Shown here: in pieces, positions 1 to 5,417 of the stretch | Position numbering within the stretch: position 1 is the first letter of the stretch | How the letters are laid out: every line of letters begins with the position of its first letter | Assembly: GCA_030152225.1 (NCBI GenBank) | Contig: JASLHL010000231.1 | Coordinates: 1-5,417, forward strand | Source of the DNA: Flavobacterium sp. | Lineage (GTDB): Bacteria > Bacteroidota > Bacteroidia > Flavobacteriales > Flavobacteriaceae | Direction of reading: 5' to 3' | Length of the DNA stretch: 5,417 nucleotides | Made by a program: the position numbers and the translations under genes | Notes under the pieces: generated by a model | What the model was told of the DNA's origin: nothing | The model's input: the letters and a program-made list of their open reading frames with translations, nothing else | Databases searched by the model: none

Positions 1-470
1 GAAGTAATTCTCGAAATTACATCTCCTTTGCGTTTTTCAGAAAAGAAAGACAAGGGTAAATCCACTGCTTTTTTGTACATCGCATTGCGAATATCTTTCA
101 ATACCCCATTGCGCAGGAAGGTAATGAAGTACATCGCCCAATAGTTAAACAAGTTTTTGAGTAAGAAGATCGAAATGACAACAAAGGCCATGATCATCAA
201 GGTATCCTGTGCGCCGTGTTCTGCTGTATATTGGGTTAAGAAATACGACATATAGTCTTCTAAATAATTTTTTAGATGACCAATACCGGTATAAATGGGC
301 TCTTCTGTCACCTTTTTTCCATCGCCAAATAGGATCGTCAGCATGGGAATTAGGGCTAAAAAGCCTAATGCACTAAAAAGAGCATAGAGGATATTGAAAA
401 AAACATTCAGATAAGCGTAAGATTTATACGGCTTAGCGAAGTGGATAATCTTTTTAAAATATTCGTTCAT
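1..470 (-). CDS. ABC exporter, N-terminal part (MsbA-like), cut by window edge
   Basis: Reading leftward from the ATG at 470-468 gives 156 complete codons before the window ends, so only the first part of the transmembrane domain is visible. The protein starts MNEYFKKIIHFAKPYK, then has a long hydrophobic segment (about residues 18-48), a polar loop (49-90) and a second hydrophobic segment (about 91-118). The stretch at about 141-156 (SFFSEKRKGDVISRIT) is the conserved coupling-region signature of type IV ABC exporters of the MsbA/multidrug family, which place a half-transporter and its ATPase in one chain. The ATPase domain with Walker motifs should lie outside the window. By family it would be an inner-membrane homodimer flipping lipids or exporting hydrophobic compounds; the substrate cannot be told from this part. 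No Shine-Dalgarno sequence precedes the start (TGGAACAAAT before ATG), which is common in Bacteroidota. It is separated from the upstream mutase gene by a terminator, so it probably has its own promoter. Confidence 0.9.
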   Translation of the reverse strand, partial: MNEYFKKIIHFAKPYKSYAYLNVFFNILYALFSALGFLALIPMLTILFGDGKKVTEEPIYTGIGHLKNYLEDYMSYFLTQYTAEHGAQDTLMIMAFVVISIFLLKNLFNYWAMYFITFLRNGVLKDIRNAMYKKAVDLPLSFFSEKRKGDVISRIT

Positions 471-480
471 ATTTGTTCCA

Positions 481-530
481 GATAAAAAAGCAAAAATAAA
501 GAAAAGACTGGTTTTTTTACCAGTCTTTTC
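481..530 (-). terminator. Rho-independent terminator after the phospho-sugar mutase gene
   Basis: A perfect 12-base-pair stem is formed by 501-512 (GAAAAGACTGGT) and 519-530 (ACCAGTCTTTTC) around a six-base loop. On the minus strand it is followed by a T-rich tract (TTTATTTTTGC then TTTTTTATC, 500 down to 481). It begins 8 bases after the mutase stop codon. The T-tract lies on the correct side for minus-strand transcription; on the plus strand the stem is followed by TATGCTG, so it does not look bidirectional. It ends the DUF4199-glycosyltransferase-mutase operon before the ABC exporter gene. Confidence 0.92.
491..498 (-). promoter_or_regulatory. candidate -7 box for the ABC exporter gene
   Basis: The minus strand reads TATTTTTG, an exact match to the Bacteroidota -7 consensus TAnnTTTG, 20 bases before the exporter ATG. 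It sits inside the T-rich tail of the terminator of the preceding gene, so the match may be a by-product of the T-run. No clear -33 TTG element is seen at the expected distance, where the terminator stem lies. If real, the transcript would start about 12-15 bases before the ATG. Confidence 0.3.
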
Positions 531-538
531 TATGCTGT

Positions 539-2266
539 TTAGTTCAGTTTCATTTCGTCTATGATCGCTTGGATCTTATCCGTTAAAAGTTGTTCCACTT
601 CTTTGATGTCTTCCAATCGGTCCAACCATTCGTTGACGCTGAAGTAGAATTTTATTTTAGGCTCCGTTCCACTTGGACGGGCCGCTATTTTTGTACCATC
701 TTCCAGGTAGTAAATCAATACGTTAGACTTGGGAATGTTGATGACTTCCGTATCACCTGTGATCAAGTTTTTCGCTTGGCTTGTTTGGTAGTCTTCCACA
801 CAAACGACGCGTTGTCCAATAATTTCTGTTAAGGGGTTTTCGCGTAGTTCCACCATCATTTGTTTGATTTCAGCAGCTCCAGAGATTCCTTTTTTTACAA
901 GGGAAATCAAGTGCTCTTTGTAGTAACGATGGTCGATGTATAGATTCATTAATTCTTGATAGAATGAACTTCCTGAAGCTTTTGCTAAGGCGGCAATTTC
1001 ACAAACCAATAGGGCAGAAGCCACGGCATCTTTGTCGCGTACTTTATCCCCTACCATATAACCGAAGCTCTCTTCACCACCACCAATAAACTGTTGGTTT
1101 GGAAATTCTTTGATGAATTTGGCAATCCATTTAAAGCCTGTTAATCCCACCTTGCACTCTACTCCATAGCTTTCGGCTAAATCCAACATCATAGGAGTAG
1201 AAACAATCGTAGAACCAATAAATTCATTTCCAGTAAACCCGCGGTTGACTTTCCATTGTTCCAATAGGAATCCCGTCATCATCACCATGGTTTGGTTTCC
1301 ATTTAATAAAATCATTTGTCCGTCTAAGTCGCGAACTCCAATACCAATACGGTCTGAATCTGGATCTGTACCAATGACAATATCAGCACCTTTTTCCTCT
1401 GCCAACGCCAACGCCATAGTCAAGGCTTCTGGCTCTTCTGGATTGGGCGATTGAACCGTAGGGAAATCTCCATTGGGCTCTTCTTGTTCTTTTACAATGT
1501 AAACATGGTTATATCCTGCTTCTTGTAAAGTTCTAGGAATCAGTTTGATCGATGTTCCGTGAAGCGATGTATAGGCGATTTTTAAACCATCTTTAACTGT
1601 TTGTGGTGTATTGAAACTAGCATTTTCAATTGTCGATTGAATAAAAGCCTGATCCAATTCTTCATCTACTGTTGTGATTAAGGCGTCATTTCCAGCAAAA
1701 TTAACTTGTTCATAGGTTAAGTGATTAATTTCGTCAATGACAGCGCCATCTTCAGGGGGTACAATTTGCCCACCATCAGACCAATATACTTTATATCCGT
1801 TGTATTCTGGGGGATTGTGAGAAGCGGTTAATACAATACCCGCTTGACAACCGTAGTAACGAACGGCAAATGATAATTCAGGTGTAGGTCGCATATCGCC
1901 AAATAAGTAAACCTGAATACCATTGGCTGTAAATACATCAGCTACTACCTTGGCTAAGGTTTGACTGTTGTGACGACAGTCGTAGTTAATCGCTACTTTT
2001 AAAGGTTGATTAGGAAAAGATTTTTTAATAAAATTAGATAACCCTTGGGTGTTTTTTCCTAAGGTATATTTATTGATGCGGTTGGTTCCCACACCCATAA
2101 TTCCGCGCATTCCACCTGTACCAAATTCTAAGTTTTTGTAAAAACTATCTTGTAAAAGCACAGGATCTTGGTCAAGTAATTGTTGAACAATTGTTTGCGT
2201 TTCTTTGTCAAAGGGGGCTGTTAACCATTGTTCTACCTTTGCTAAAATTTCTTTTTCTATTTGCAT
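539..2266 (-). CDS. phospho-sugar mutase (phosphoglucomutase/phosphomannomutase, PGM2-like)
   Basis: This cytosolic enzyme of the alpha-D-phosphohexomutase family interconverts hexose 6-phosphate and hexose 1-phosphate through a phosphoserine intermediate, feeding nucleotide-sugar synthesis and glycogen or envelope glycan pathways. All four family motifs are intact in the 575-residue product: the catalytic serine loop TASHNPPEYNGYK (147-159, Ser149), the metal-binding loop DPDSDR (301-306), the sugar-binding loop GGGEESFGY (395-403) and the phosphate-binding loop RPSGTEPK (530-537). The length and the N-terminal NLEFGTGGMRG segment (45-55) fit the longer PGM2/PgcA-like branch typical of Bacteroidota and Firmicutes rather than the roughly 460-residue ManB/AlgC branch. 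Whether glucose, mannose or ribose phosphate is preferred cannot be decided from the motifs. The ATG lies 11 bases after the glycosyltransferase stop, preceded by the purine-rich AAAAGAAG, so it is co-transcribed as the last gene of the operon. A strong terminator follows. Confidence 0.96.
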   Translation of the reverse strand: MQIEKEILAKVEQWLTAPFDKETQTIVQQLLDQDPVLLQDSFYKNLEFGTGGMRGIMGVGTNRINKYTLGKNTQGLSNFIKKSFPNQPLKVAINYDCRHNSQTLAKVVADVFTANGIQVYLFGDMRPTPELSFAVRYYGCQAGIVLTASHNPPEYNGYKVYWSDGGQIVPPEDGAVIDEINHLTYEQVNFAGNDALITTVDEELDQAFIQSTIENASFNTPQTVKDGLKIAYTSLHGTSIKLIPRTLQEAGYNHVYIVKEQEEPNGDFPTVQSPNPEEPEALTMALALAEEKGADIVIGTDPDSDRIGIGVRDLDGQMILLNGNQTMVMMTGFLLEQWKVNRGFTGNEFIGSTIVSTPMMLDLAESYGVECKVGLTGFKWIAKFIKEFPNQQFIGGGEESFGYMVGDKVRDKDAVASALLVCEIAALAKASGSSFYQELMNLYIDHRYYKEHLISLVKKGISGAAEIKQMMVELRENPLTEIIGQRVVCVEDYQTSQAKNLITGDTEVINIPKSNVLIYYLEDGTKIAARPSGTEPKIKFYFSVNEWLDRLEDIKEVEQLLTDKIQAIIDEMKLN

Positions 2267-2277
2267 CTTCTTTTAAT

Positions 2278-3249
2278 TTAGCGTTTGTTTAAACCGCTGT
2301 ATGCAGCAATTTTATATCGACTCGTATTTGATTTTGTTTGTAAAATTAGTTCGCCCAAAAAGCCTGCCAGGAACAATTGCGTTCCGATAATCATCATGGC
2401 TAACGCAATGTAAAACCAAGGGTCTTGTGTAACCAAGATCGCAGGTTTATTTTGGTATAATTTGATTAGTTTATTTGCGCCAATCCAACAGGCAGCTAAA
2501 AAACCAATGATGGACGTAACAACCCCTAAGCTACCAAAAAGATGCATGGGGCGTTTGCCAAATTTAGATAAAAACCAAATGGTGATTAAATCCAAAAAGC
2601 CATAAATAAAACGGCTCATGCCAAACTTTGTTGTGCCGTATTTTCTCGCTTGATGTTGAACGACCTTTTCTCCAATCTTGTCGAAACCTTCGTTTTTTGC
2701 AAGCACAGGAATATAGCGGTGCATTTCTCCAGAAACTTCAATGTTCTTGATCACCTCCTGACGATAGGCTTTTAGCCCACAGTTAAAGTCATTTAAATGT
2801 ACCCCTGAAGTTTTACGCGCCGCCCAATTGAATAATTTAGAAGGTAGATTTTTGGAGATGACCGAATCATATCGCTTTTTCTTCCATCCCGAAACCATAT
2901 CAAAGTGCTCTTGTGTGATCATGCGATACAATTCAGGTATTTCATCCGGACTATCCTGTAAATCGGCATCCATCGTAATGACTACATCACCCACTGCTTG
3001 AGCAAATCCCGCATGTAAAGCCTGTGATTTCCCAAAATTTCGCTGAAATTTAATCCCTTTTACACTATCGTCTTTTTCAGATAAAGCGCTGATGATCTCC
3101 CAAGAATGATCTGTACTACCATCATCAACAAATAAAATCTCATAGGTATAGCCATTTTCTTGCATAACCCTGCGAATCCAAGTGTATAACTCAGGGAGAG
3201 ATTCTGCTTCGTTGAGCAAGGGAATAACAAGGGATAGATTTATATTCAT
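2278..3249 (-). CDS. membrane-anchored family 2 glycosyltransferase (GtrB/DPM1-like)
   Basis: The 323-residue product has a GT-A catalytic domain followed by two C-terminal membrane helices, the layout of polyprenyl-phosphate glycosyltransferases such as GtrB, ArnC and YkcC. Visible motifs are the N-terminal strand LVIPLLNEAESLPELY (7-22), the nucleotide-binding VDDGSTD (41-47), RNFGKSQAL (70-78), the metal-binding DADLQD (94-99), FNCGLKAYR (155-163), the acceptor-side HRYIPVLA (177-184) and RKYGTTKFG (202-210). Predicted helices are about 236-257 and 279-303. By family it would transfer a sugar from a nucleotide donor to undecaprenyl phosphate on the inner face of the membrane; the sugar and final glycan cannot be read from the sequence. 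It begins 7 bases after the DUF4199 stop and ends 11 bases before the mutase, so the three genes form one operon. The mutase could supply the precursor of its nucleotide-sugar donor, which is an inference from context. Confidence 0.93.
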   Translation of the reverse strand: MNINLSLVIPLLNEAESLPELYTWIRRVMQENGYTYEILFVDDGSTDHSWEIISALSEKDDSVKGIKFQRNFGKSQALHAGFAQAVGDVVITMDADLQDSPDEIPELYRMITQEHFDMVSGWKKKRYDSVISKNLPSKLFNWAARKTSGVHLNDFNCGLKAYRQEVIKNIEVSGEMHRYIPVLAKNEGFDKIGEKVVQHQARKYGTTKFGMSRFIYGFLDLITIWFLSKFGKRPMHLFGSLGVVTSIIGFLAACWIGANKLIKLYQNKPAILVTQDPWFYIALAMMIIGTQLFLAGFLGELILQTKSNTSRYKIAAYSGLNKR

Positions 3250-3256
3250 GCTTTAT

Positions 3257-3832
3257 TTATTGATCTTTAGCAGCTGTTTCTTCTTGTTCCGCAACAGGCG
3301 CAGGATTGGTAAATTCCGATTTGTTTTTAAAAATGGCTGCTAACAACAATCCTAAAATTGAATTTCTCAAAATACTACCCGCCCACATAAAAAGTTGAGA
3401 TTTTGGCTCAAATTGATTTAGTTCTTTGGCCTTAGCAAATTGTTCATCAATTTGCGCTTGGGGTAAACCAGAGTTGTTCAGTGTTTCCACTAACATATCA
3501 TTTAAAACTTTGTTGATAACGTCTTTAGCTGATGGATCTACTAATTGGAATAGTATATTGTACATCGCAAAATTAACGGTAACCCCTATAGCAATCATAA
3601 TTAAAAAAGGCGTAAAGGCTTCTCGAAAAGTTAAATATCCTCCCATTCTTCGTTTCGCTGCAAATACGCAGAGTACCCCAATAATAATGATAATGGCCAT
3701 ATTGAAAAAGCCGACAAATTTATTGGCAAATAGCGTCTGGTCAGTGAAAAATAAGGTACAGTTGAATAGGATGTAGTAAATCGCTAGTACAATCCCAAAT
3801 GTTATGCCTACTTTGTTGAGAGGGTTCTTCAT
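3257..3832 (-). CDS. DUF4199 family membrane protein of unknown function
   Basis: The 191-residue product resembles the DUF4199 family, which is largely confined to Bacteroidota and has no established biochemical role. Four hydrophobic segments are visible at about residues 9-30, 40-59, 74-97 and 146-167. A polar stretch (about 98-145, rich in D, K, Q and E) lies between helices three and four, and a charged, glutamate-rich tail runs from 168 to 191. The short RRMGGYLTFREAF segment (61-73) between helices two and three is the family-like conserved part. No catalytic motif is evident. The gene leads the operon with the glycosyltransferase and mutase, suggesting a link to envelope glycan or lipid metabolism, but this rests only on position. 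The ATG at 3832 follows a good -7 box by 25 bases; no Shine-Dalgarno sequence is seen. Confidence 0.88.
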   Translation of the reverse strand: MKNPLNKVGITFGIVLAIYYILFNCTLFFTDQTLFANKFVGFFNMAIIIIIGVLCVFAAKRRMGGYLTFREAFTPFLIMIAIGVTVNFAMYNILFQLVDPSAKDVINKVLNDMLVETLNNSGLPQAQIDEQFAKAKELNQFEPKSQLFMWAGSILRNSILGLLLAAIFKNKSEFTNPAPVAEQEETAAKDQ

Positions 3833-3857
3833 CAGTGTTTCAAAAAAATGTAAGTTA

Positions 3858-3865
3858 CAAATATA
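3858..3865 (-). promoter_or_regulatory. -7 promoter box of the DUF4199-glycosyltransferase-mutase operon
   Basis: The minus strand reads TATATTTG, an exact match to the Bacteroidota -7 consensus TAnnTTTG, 25 bases upstream of the DUF4199 ATG. Transcription would start near 3850, giving a leader of roughly 20 bases. A convincing -33 TTG element is not seen at the usual distance; that stretch is occupied by CCAAACTAAAAGGGG. The left arm of an 11-base inverted repeat (3866-3876) directly abuts the box. Confidence 0.6.
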
Positions 3866-3937
3866 CTAAAATCCCCTTTTAGTTTGGTGCGATCTGGGAA
3901 TAAAGGTGCAAGATAGGTAAAGCAGTGGGGATTTTAG
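3866..3937. repeat. 11-base perfect inverted repeat in the divergent intergenic region
   Basis: CTAAAATCCCC at 3866-3876 is exactly complementary to GGGGATTTTAG at 3927-3937, with 50 bases between. The left arm also belongs to a smaller hairpin, CTAAAA-TCCCC-TTTTAG (3866-3882). A further TTTTAGC copy occurs at 3952-3958. The left arm occupies the space just upstream of the operon's -7 box. It could be a pair of regulator-binding sites, the base of a folded RNA, or chance; nothing in the sequence decides. Confidence 0.55.
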
Positions 3938-4027
3938 CTAGATACCGCTTGTTTTAGCGAGAAAAGGTGAAAGCAAAGAGGAAAAATAGTGCGCGAAAGA
4001 CTCCTTTTTTACCTGCTTTCTTTTTGC

Positions 4028-4035
4028 TAGTTTTA
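4028..4035 (+). promoter_or_regulatory. weak candidate -7 box for the AraC-type regulator gene
   Basis: TAGTTTTA matches the TAnnTTTG consensus except at the last base and lies 39 bases before the regulator ATG. An alternative, TATTTATC at 4051-4058, has two mismatches. Neither has a clear -33 TTG at the expected spacing. The short inverted pair TACCTG/CAGGTA (4010-4015, 4036-4041) flanks the first candidate and could be a regulator site. Confidence 0.25.
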
Positions 4036-4074
4036 CAGGTAGAAAAGCAATATTTATCCAGTAATAATTAAGGT

Positions 4075-4638
4075 ATGAGTGTACTGTTTATCAAAAATAT
4101 GGTGTGTAATCGCTGTATCTTTATGGTTCAAAAGGAAATTGAGCAATTGGATTTGAGGATGATATCGATCAAACTTGGTGAAGTAGAGTTAGAAGGAGAA
4201 CTAAGTGTGACTGAAAAAGAAAGAGTAGGACAGGCCTTAATTGCCTTGGGTTTTGAGCTGATTGACGATAAAAAAAGTCAATTGATTACGCGTATTAAAA
4301 CGCGTATTGTTGAACTGGTGCACTATCAAAATAATGAGTTGAACATGAATTTATCCGATTTGTTAAGCAAGGAATTCGGACATGATTACAACTATCTTTC
4401 TACTTTGTTTTCTGAAATTGAAGGCAAAACCATAGAGAAGTATGTTATTGCACAAAAGATTGAAAAAATCAAAGAACTATTGGTGTATGATGAACTGTCT
4501 CTCAGTGAAATTGCCCATCAACTCAACTATTCAAGTGTGGCCTATTTGAGTAATCAGTTTAAGAAAGTTACCGGATTAACACCGAGTCACTTTAAGAAAA
4601 TAGGAGAGAAGAAAAGAAAATCACTAGATGAAGTATAA
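4075..4638 (+). CDS. AraC-family regulator with HMA-like metal-binding N-terminus
   Basis: The 187-residue protein has two parts. Residues 1 to about 65 look like a heavy-metal-associated (HMA) ferredoxin-like fold: a first strand VLFIKNMVCNRC (3-14) with a CxxC pair (Cys11, Cys14), a helix, and a closing ALGFELIDD (57-65) typical of the last HMA strand. Residues about 75-187 are an AraC-type DNA-binding domain with two helix-turn-helix units, near 92-115 and 143-166. The AraC signature LSLSEIAHQLNYSSVAYLSNQFKKVTGLTPSHFKK spans 141-175. An in-frame TAA at 4069-4071 fixes the ATG at 4075 as the earliest possible start, and a later start at Met9 would remove the first strand. The next gene is a P1B metal ATPase, so it most likely senses copper or a similar soft metal and controls that gene; the sensing role is inferred. 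The Shine-Dalgarno-like AAGG is only one base from the ATG, too close to be useful. Confidence 0.9.
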   Translation: MSVLFIKNMVCNRCIFMVQKEIEQLDLRMISIKLGEVELEGELSVTEKERVGQALIALGFELIDDKKSQLITRIKTRIVELVHYQNNELNMNLSDLLSKEFGHDYNYLSTLFSEIEGKTIEKYVIAQKIEKIKELLVYDELSLSEIAHQLNYSSVAYLSNQFKKVTGLTPSHFKKIGEKKRKSLDEV

Positions 4639-4725
4639 GTAAAAGTTACAAATAAAACCAGAAATTACATAACAGTTTACTAGGCAAGAGTGCTCAAATT
4701 TGTACCATACAAATACCATAGCATT
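4639..4725 (+). promoter_or_regulatory. regulator-ATPase spacer with candidate -7 box
   Basis: These 87 bases lack a terminator hairpin, so read-through from the regulator is possible. CAAATTTG at 4695-4702 matches the Bacteroidota -7 consensus in all but its first base and would place a start near 4709, about 17 bases before the ATPase ATG. The GTTTAC at 4675-4680 is a poor -33 candidate. TACAAAT occurs at 4647-4653 and again at 4708-4714, with its complement at 4698-4704. Confidence 0.4.
4698..4714. promoter_or_regulatory. perfect 7-3-7 dyad, candidate operator before the metal ATPase gene
   Basis: ATTTGTA-CCA-TACAAAT is a perfect palindrome with a three-base centre, 11 bases before the ATPase start. 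It overlaps the candidate -7 box (4695-4702) and the expected transcription start, the position of a repressor site. Which protein binds is unknown; the neighbouring AraC-type regulator is the obvious candidate, although many AraC proteins bind direct rather than inverted repeats. Confidence 0.5.
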
Positions 4726-5417
4726 ATGACCAATACTAGTAAACATAAAATAGTATATCTACCCATAGAACAGGTGAACAGTGAACACTGTGCGCTAGTG
4801 GTAGAAAAGGGATTGACCCAAGTAAAAGGAGTAGCATCCGTAAAAGTAGAACTCAACAACCAACGCGTAGCCCTTTCCATTTCAGATCCTGAAGTACTTG
4901 GACAAGCAGCGAAAAAAGTACGTGACTTGGGGTATGATGTACCCACAATCAAACAAACCTTTCCCGTTTTAGGCATGACCTGTGCTTCTTGTGCTGGAAG
5001 TGCAGAGAGCATTGTCAGCTTTGAAGAAGGGGTTGTCAATGCAGCCGTGAATTTTGCTACAGCTAATTTAACTGTAGAATATATCCCTGGTTTAACTGAT
5101 GCCATTCAACTTCAAAAGGCATTACAAGGAGCTGGTTATGATTTGTTGGTGGTAGAAGAAGCTGAACAACAACAGTCGTTAGAGGCAATTCATGCCGAAA
5201 AATTCAAACAATTAAAGCGCAAAACGTGGGGCGCTGTTCTATTGTCAATTCCGGTAGTCGTGATTGGGATGTTCTTTATGGATATGCCCTATGGCAATGA
5301 AATTATGTGGTTGTTTTCCACTCCAGTCTTGCTGTATTTTGGAAAAGATTTCTTCCTTAACGCCTGGAAGCAAACAAAAAATCGCTCAGCGAATATGGAT
5401 ACCCTTGTCGCATTGAG
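4726..5417 (+). CDS. copA: heavy-metal (probably copper) P1B-type ATPase, N-terminal part, cut by window edge
   Basis: From the ATG at 4726 the frame stays open to the window end, giving 230 complete codons. The order is a first HMA-like domain (about residues 7-74) with a degenerate motif QVNSEHC (16-22), a second HMA domain (about 77-146) with an intact GMTCASC (83-89), a linker rich in Q, E and K, then membrane helices at about 168-186 and 193-209. The stretch ending NRSANMDTLVAL (219-230) is the typical segment of CopA-type ATPases. By family it exports Cu(I), or sometimes Ag(I), across the inner membrane using ATP; the CPC metal site, phosphorylation DKTGT and ATP-binding domains lie outside the window, so metal choice is inferred from the HMA motif and the neighbouring sensor-like regulator. 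An in-frame TAG lies at 4681-4683 with no other ATG between, which supports this start. No clear Shine-Dalgarno sequence is present. The gene is codirectional with the regulator, 87 bases downstream. Confidence 0.93.
   Translation, partial: MTNTSKHKIVYLPIEQVNSEHCALVVEKGLTQVKGVASVKVELNNQRVALSISDPEVLGQAAKKVRDLGYDVPTIKQTFPVLGMTCASCAGSAESIVSFEEGVVNAAVNFATANLTVEYIPGLTDAIQLQKALQGAGYDLLVVEEAEQQQSLEAIHAEKFKQLKRKTWGAVLLSIPVVVIGMFFMDMPYGNEIMWLFSTPVLLYFGKDFFLNAWKQTKNRSANMDTLVAL

Larger units (their letters stand above)
3833..4074. other. divergent intergenic region, no gene seen
   Basis: These 242 bases separate the leftward envelope-glycan operon from the rightward metal-response genes. No coding frame of useful length with a credible start was found on either strand. 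Besides the leftward -7 box and the 11-base inverted repeat, it holds further short symmetries: GAAAGCA (3969-3975) against TGCTTTC (4014-4020), and TACCTG (4010-4015) against CAGGTA (4036-4041). A T-run at 4005-4010 follows a weak AAGAGGA/TCCTTTT pairing, too poor to call a terminator. Confidence 0.6.

Noticed and set aside
590..832. Plus-strand open frame of 80 codons inside the mutase gene
   Set aside because: It lies fully opposite the conserved C-terminal part of the mutase, has no recognisable motif, and is a shadow frame.
1245..1454. Plus-strand open frame of 69 codons inside the mutase gene
   Set aside because: It is antisense to the metal-binding loop region of the mutase, with low-complexity composition and no promoter or start signal.
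3426..3776. Plus-strand open frame of 116 codons opposite the DUF4199 gene
   Set aside because: The minus-strand frame has coherent membrane helices, a promoter and operon spacing, while this frame shows no family features.
3966..4010. Possible terminator: AAGAGGA pairing with TCCTTTT before a T-run
   Set aside because: The stem is short, needs a G-T pair and has a long loop, and no plus-strand gene ends upstream of it.
4639..4653. Minus-strand TTTATTTG-like promoter box (antisense to the regulator gene) and a small GTAA-AAG-TTAC hairpin
   Set aside because: The box misses the consensus second base, no minus-strand gene would be served, and the four-base stem is too short to mean much in A/T-rich DNA.
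4680..5105. Minus-strand open frame of 141 codons opposite the ATPase gene
   Set aside because: The plus strand encodes clear HMA domains, including GMTCASC, across the same bases, so this is a shadow frame.
1..5417. Search for CRISPR arrays, insertion sequences, tRNA or rRNA genes
   Set aside because: No regularly spaced repeats, transposase-like frames, terminal repeats with target duplications, or RNA gene signatures were seen.

Overview
The window looks like chromosomal DNA from a member of the Bacteroidota, most likely a Flavobacteriaceae species. The genus cannot be fixed from sequence alone. Supporting signs are the A/T-rich intergenic DNA, weak or absent Shine-Dalgarno sequences, TAnnTTTG-type -7 promoter boxes, and a characteristic gene set: DUF4199 protein, GtrB-like glycosyltransferase, PGM2-type phospho-sugar mutase, MsbA-like ABC transporter, and an AraC regulator carrying an HMA-like N-terminus beside a CopA-type ATPase.

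Left part (1-3832, all minus strand). Transcription runs leftward from a -7 box at 3858-3865 through a tight three-gene cluster: a four-helix membrane protein of the DUF4199 family (3257-3832), a membrane-anchored family 2 glycosyltransferase (2278-3249) and a phosphoglucomutase/phosphomannomutase (539-2266). The gaps are only 7 and 11 bases, so this is almost certainly one operon. A strong intrinsic terminator (501-530 plus the T-rich tract to about 481) closes it. Downstream, in the same direction, begins an ABC exporter gene (470 to beyond the left edge) of the lipid-flippase/multidrug type. The mutase supplies sugar-1-phosphate, and the glycosyltransferase probably loads a sugar onto a polyprenyl-phosphate carrier. 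The likely theme is therefore cell-envelope glycan building, with the exporter possibly moving a lipid product.

Middle (3833-4074). This is a 242-base divergent intergenic region with no gene. It holds the cluster promoter and several inverted and direct repeats, most clearly an 11-base perfect inverted repeat (3866-3876 and 3927-3937).

Right part (4075-5417, plus strand). This is a metal-homeostasis module. A 187-residue regulator joins an HMA-like, CxxC-containing N-terminal half to an AraC-type DNA-binding half. It is followed after 87 bases by the start of a heavy-metal P1B ATPase, probably a copper exporter, cut by the right edge. The gap contains a perfect 7-3-7 dyad (4698-4714) overlapping a candidate -7 box, a good candidate operator. 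The ATPase has two N-terminal metal-binding domains, the first with a degenerate motif (SxxC instead of CxxC). The most interesting points are the metal-sensor/AraC fusion, its possible operator, and the degenerate first HMA domain.
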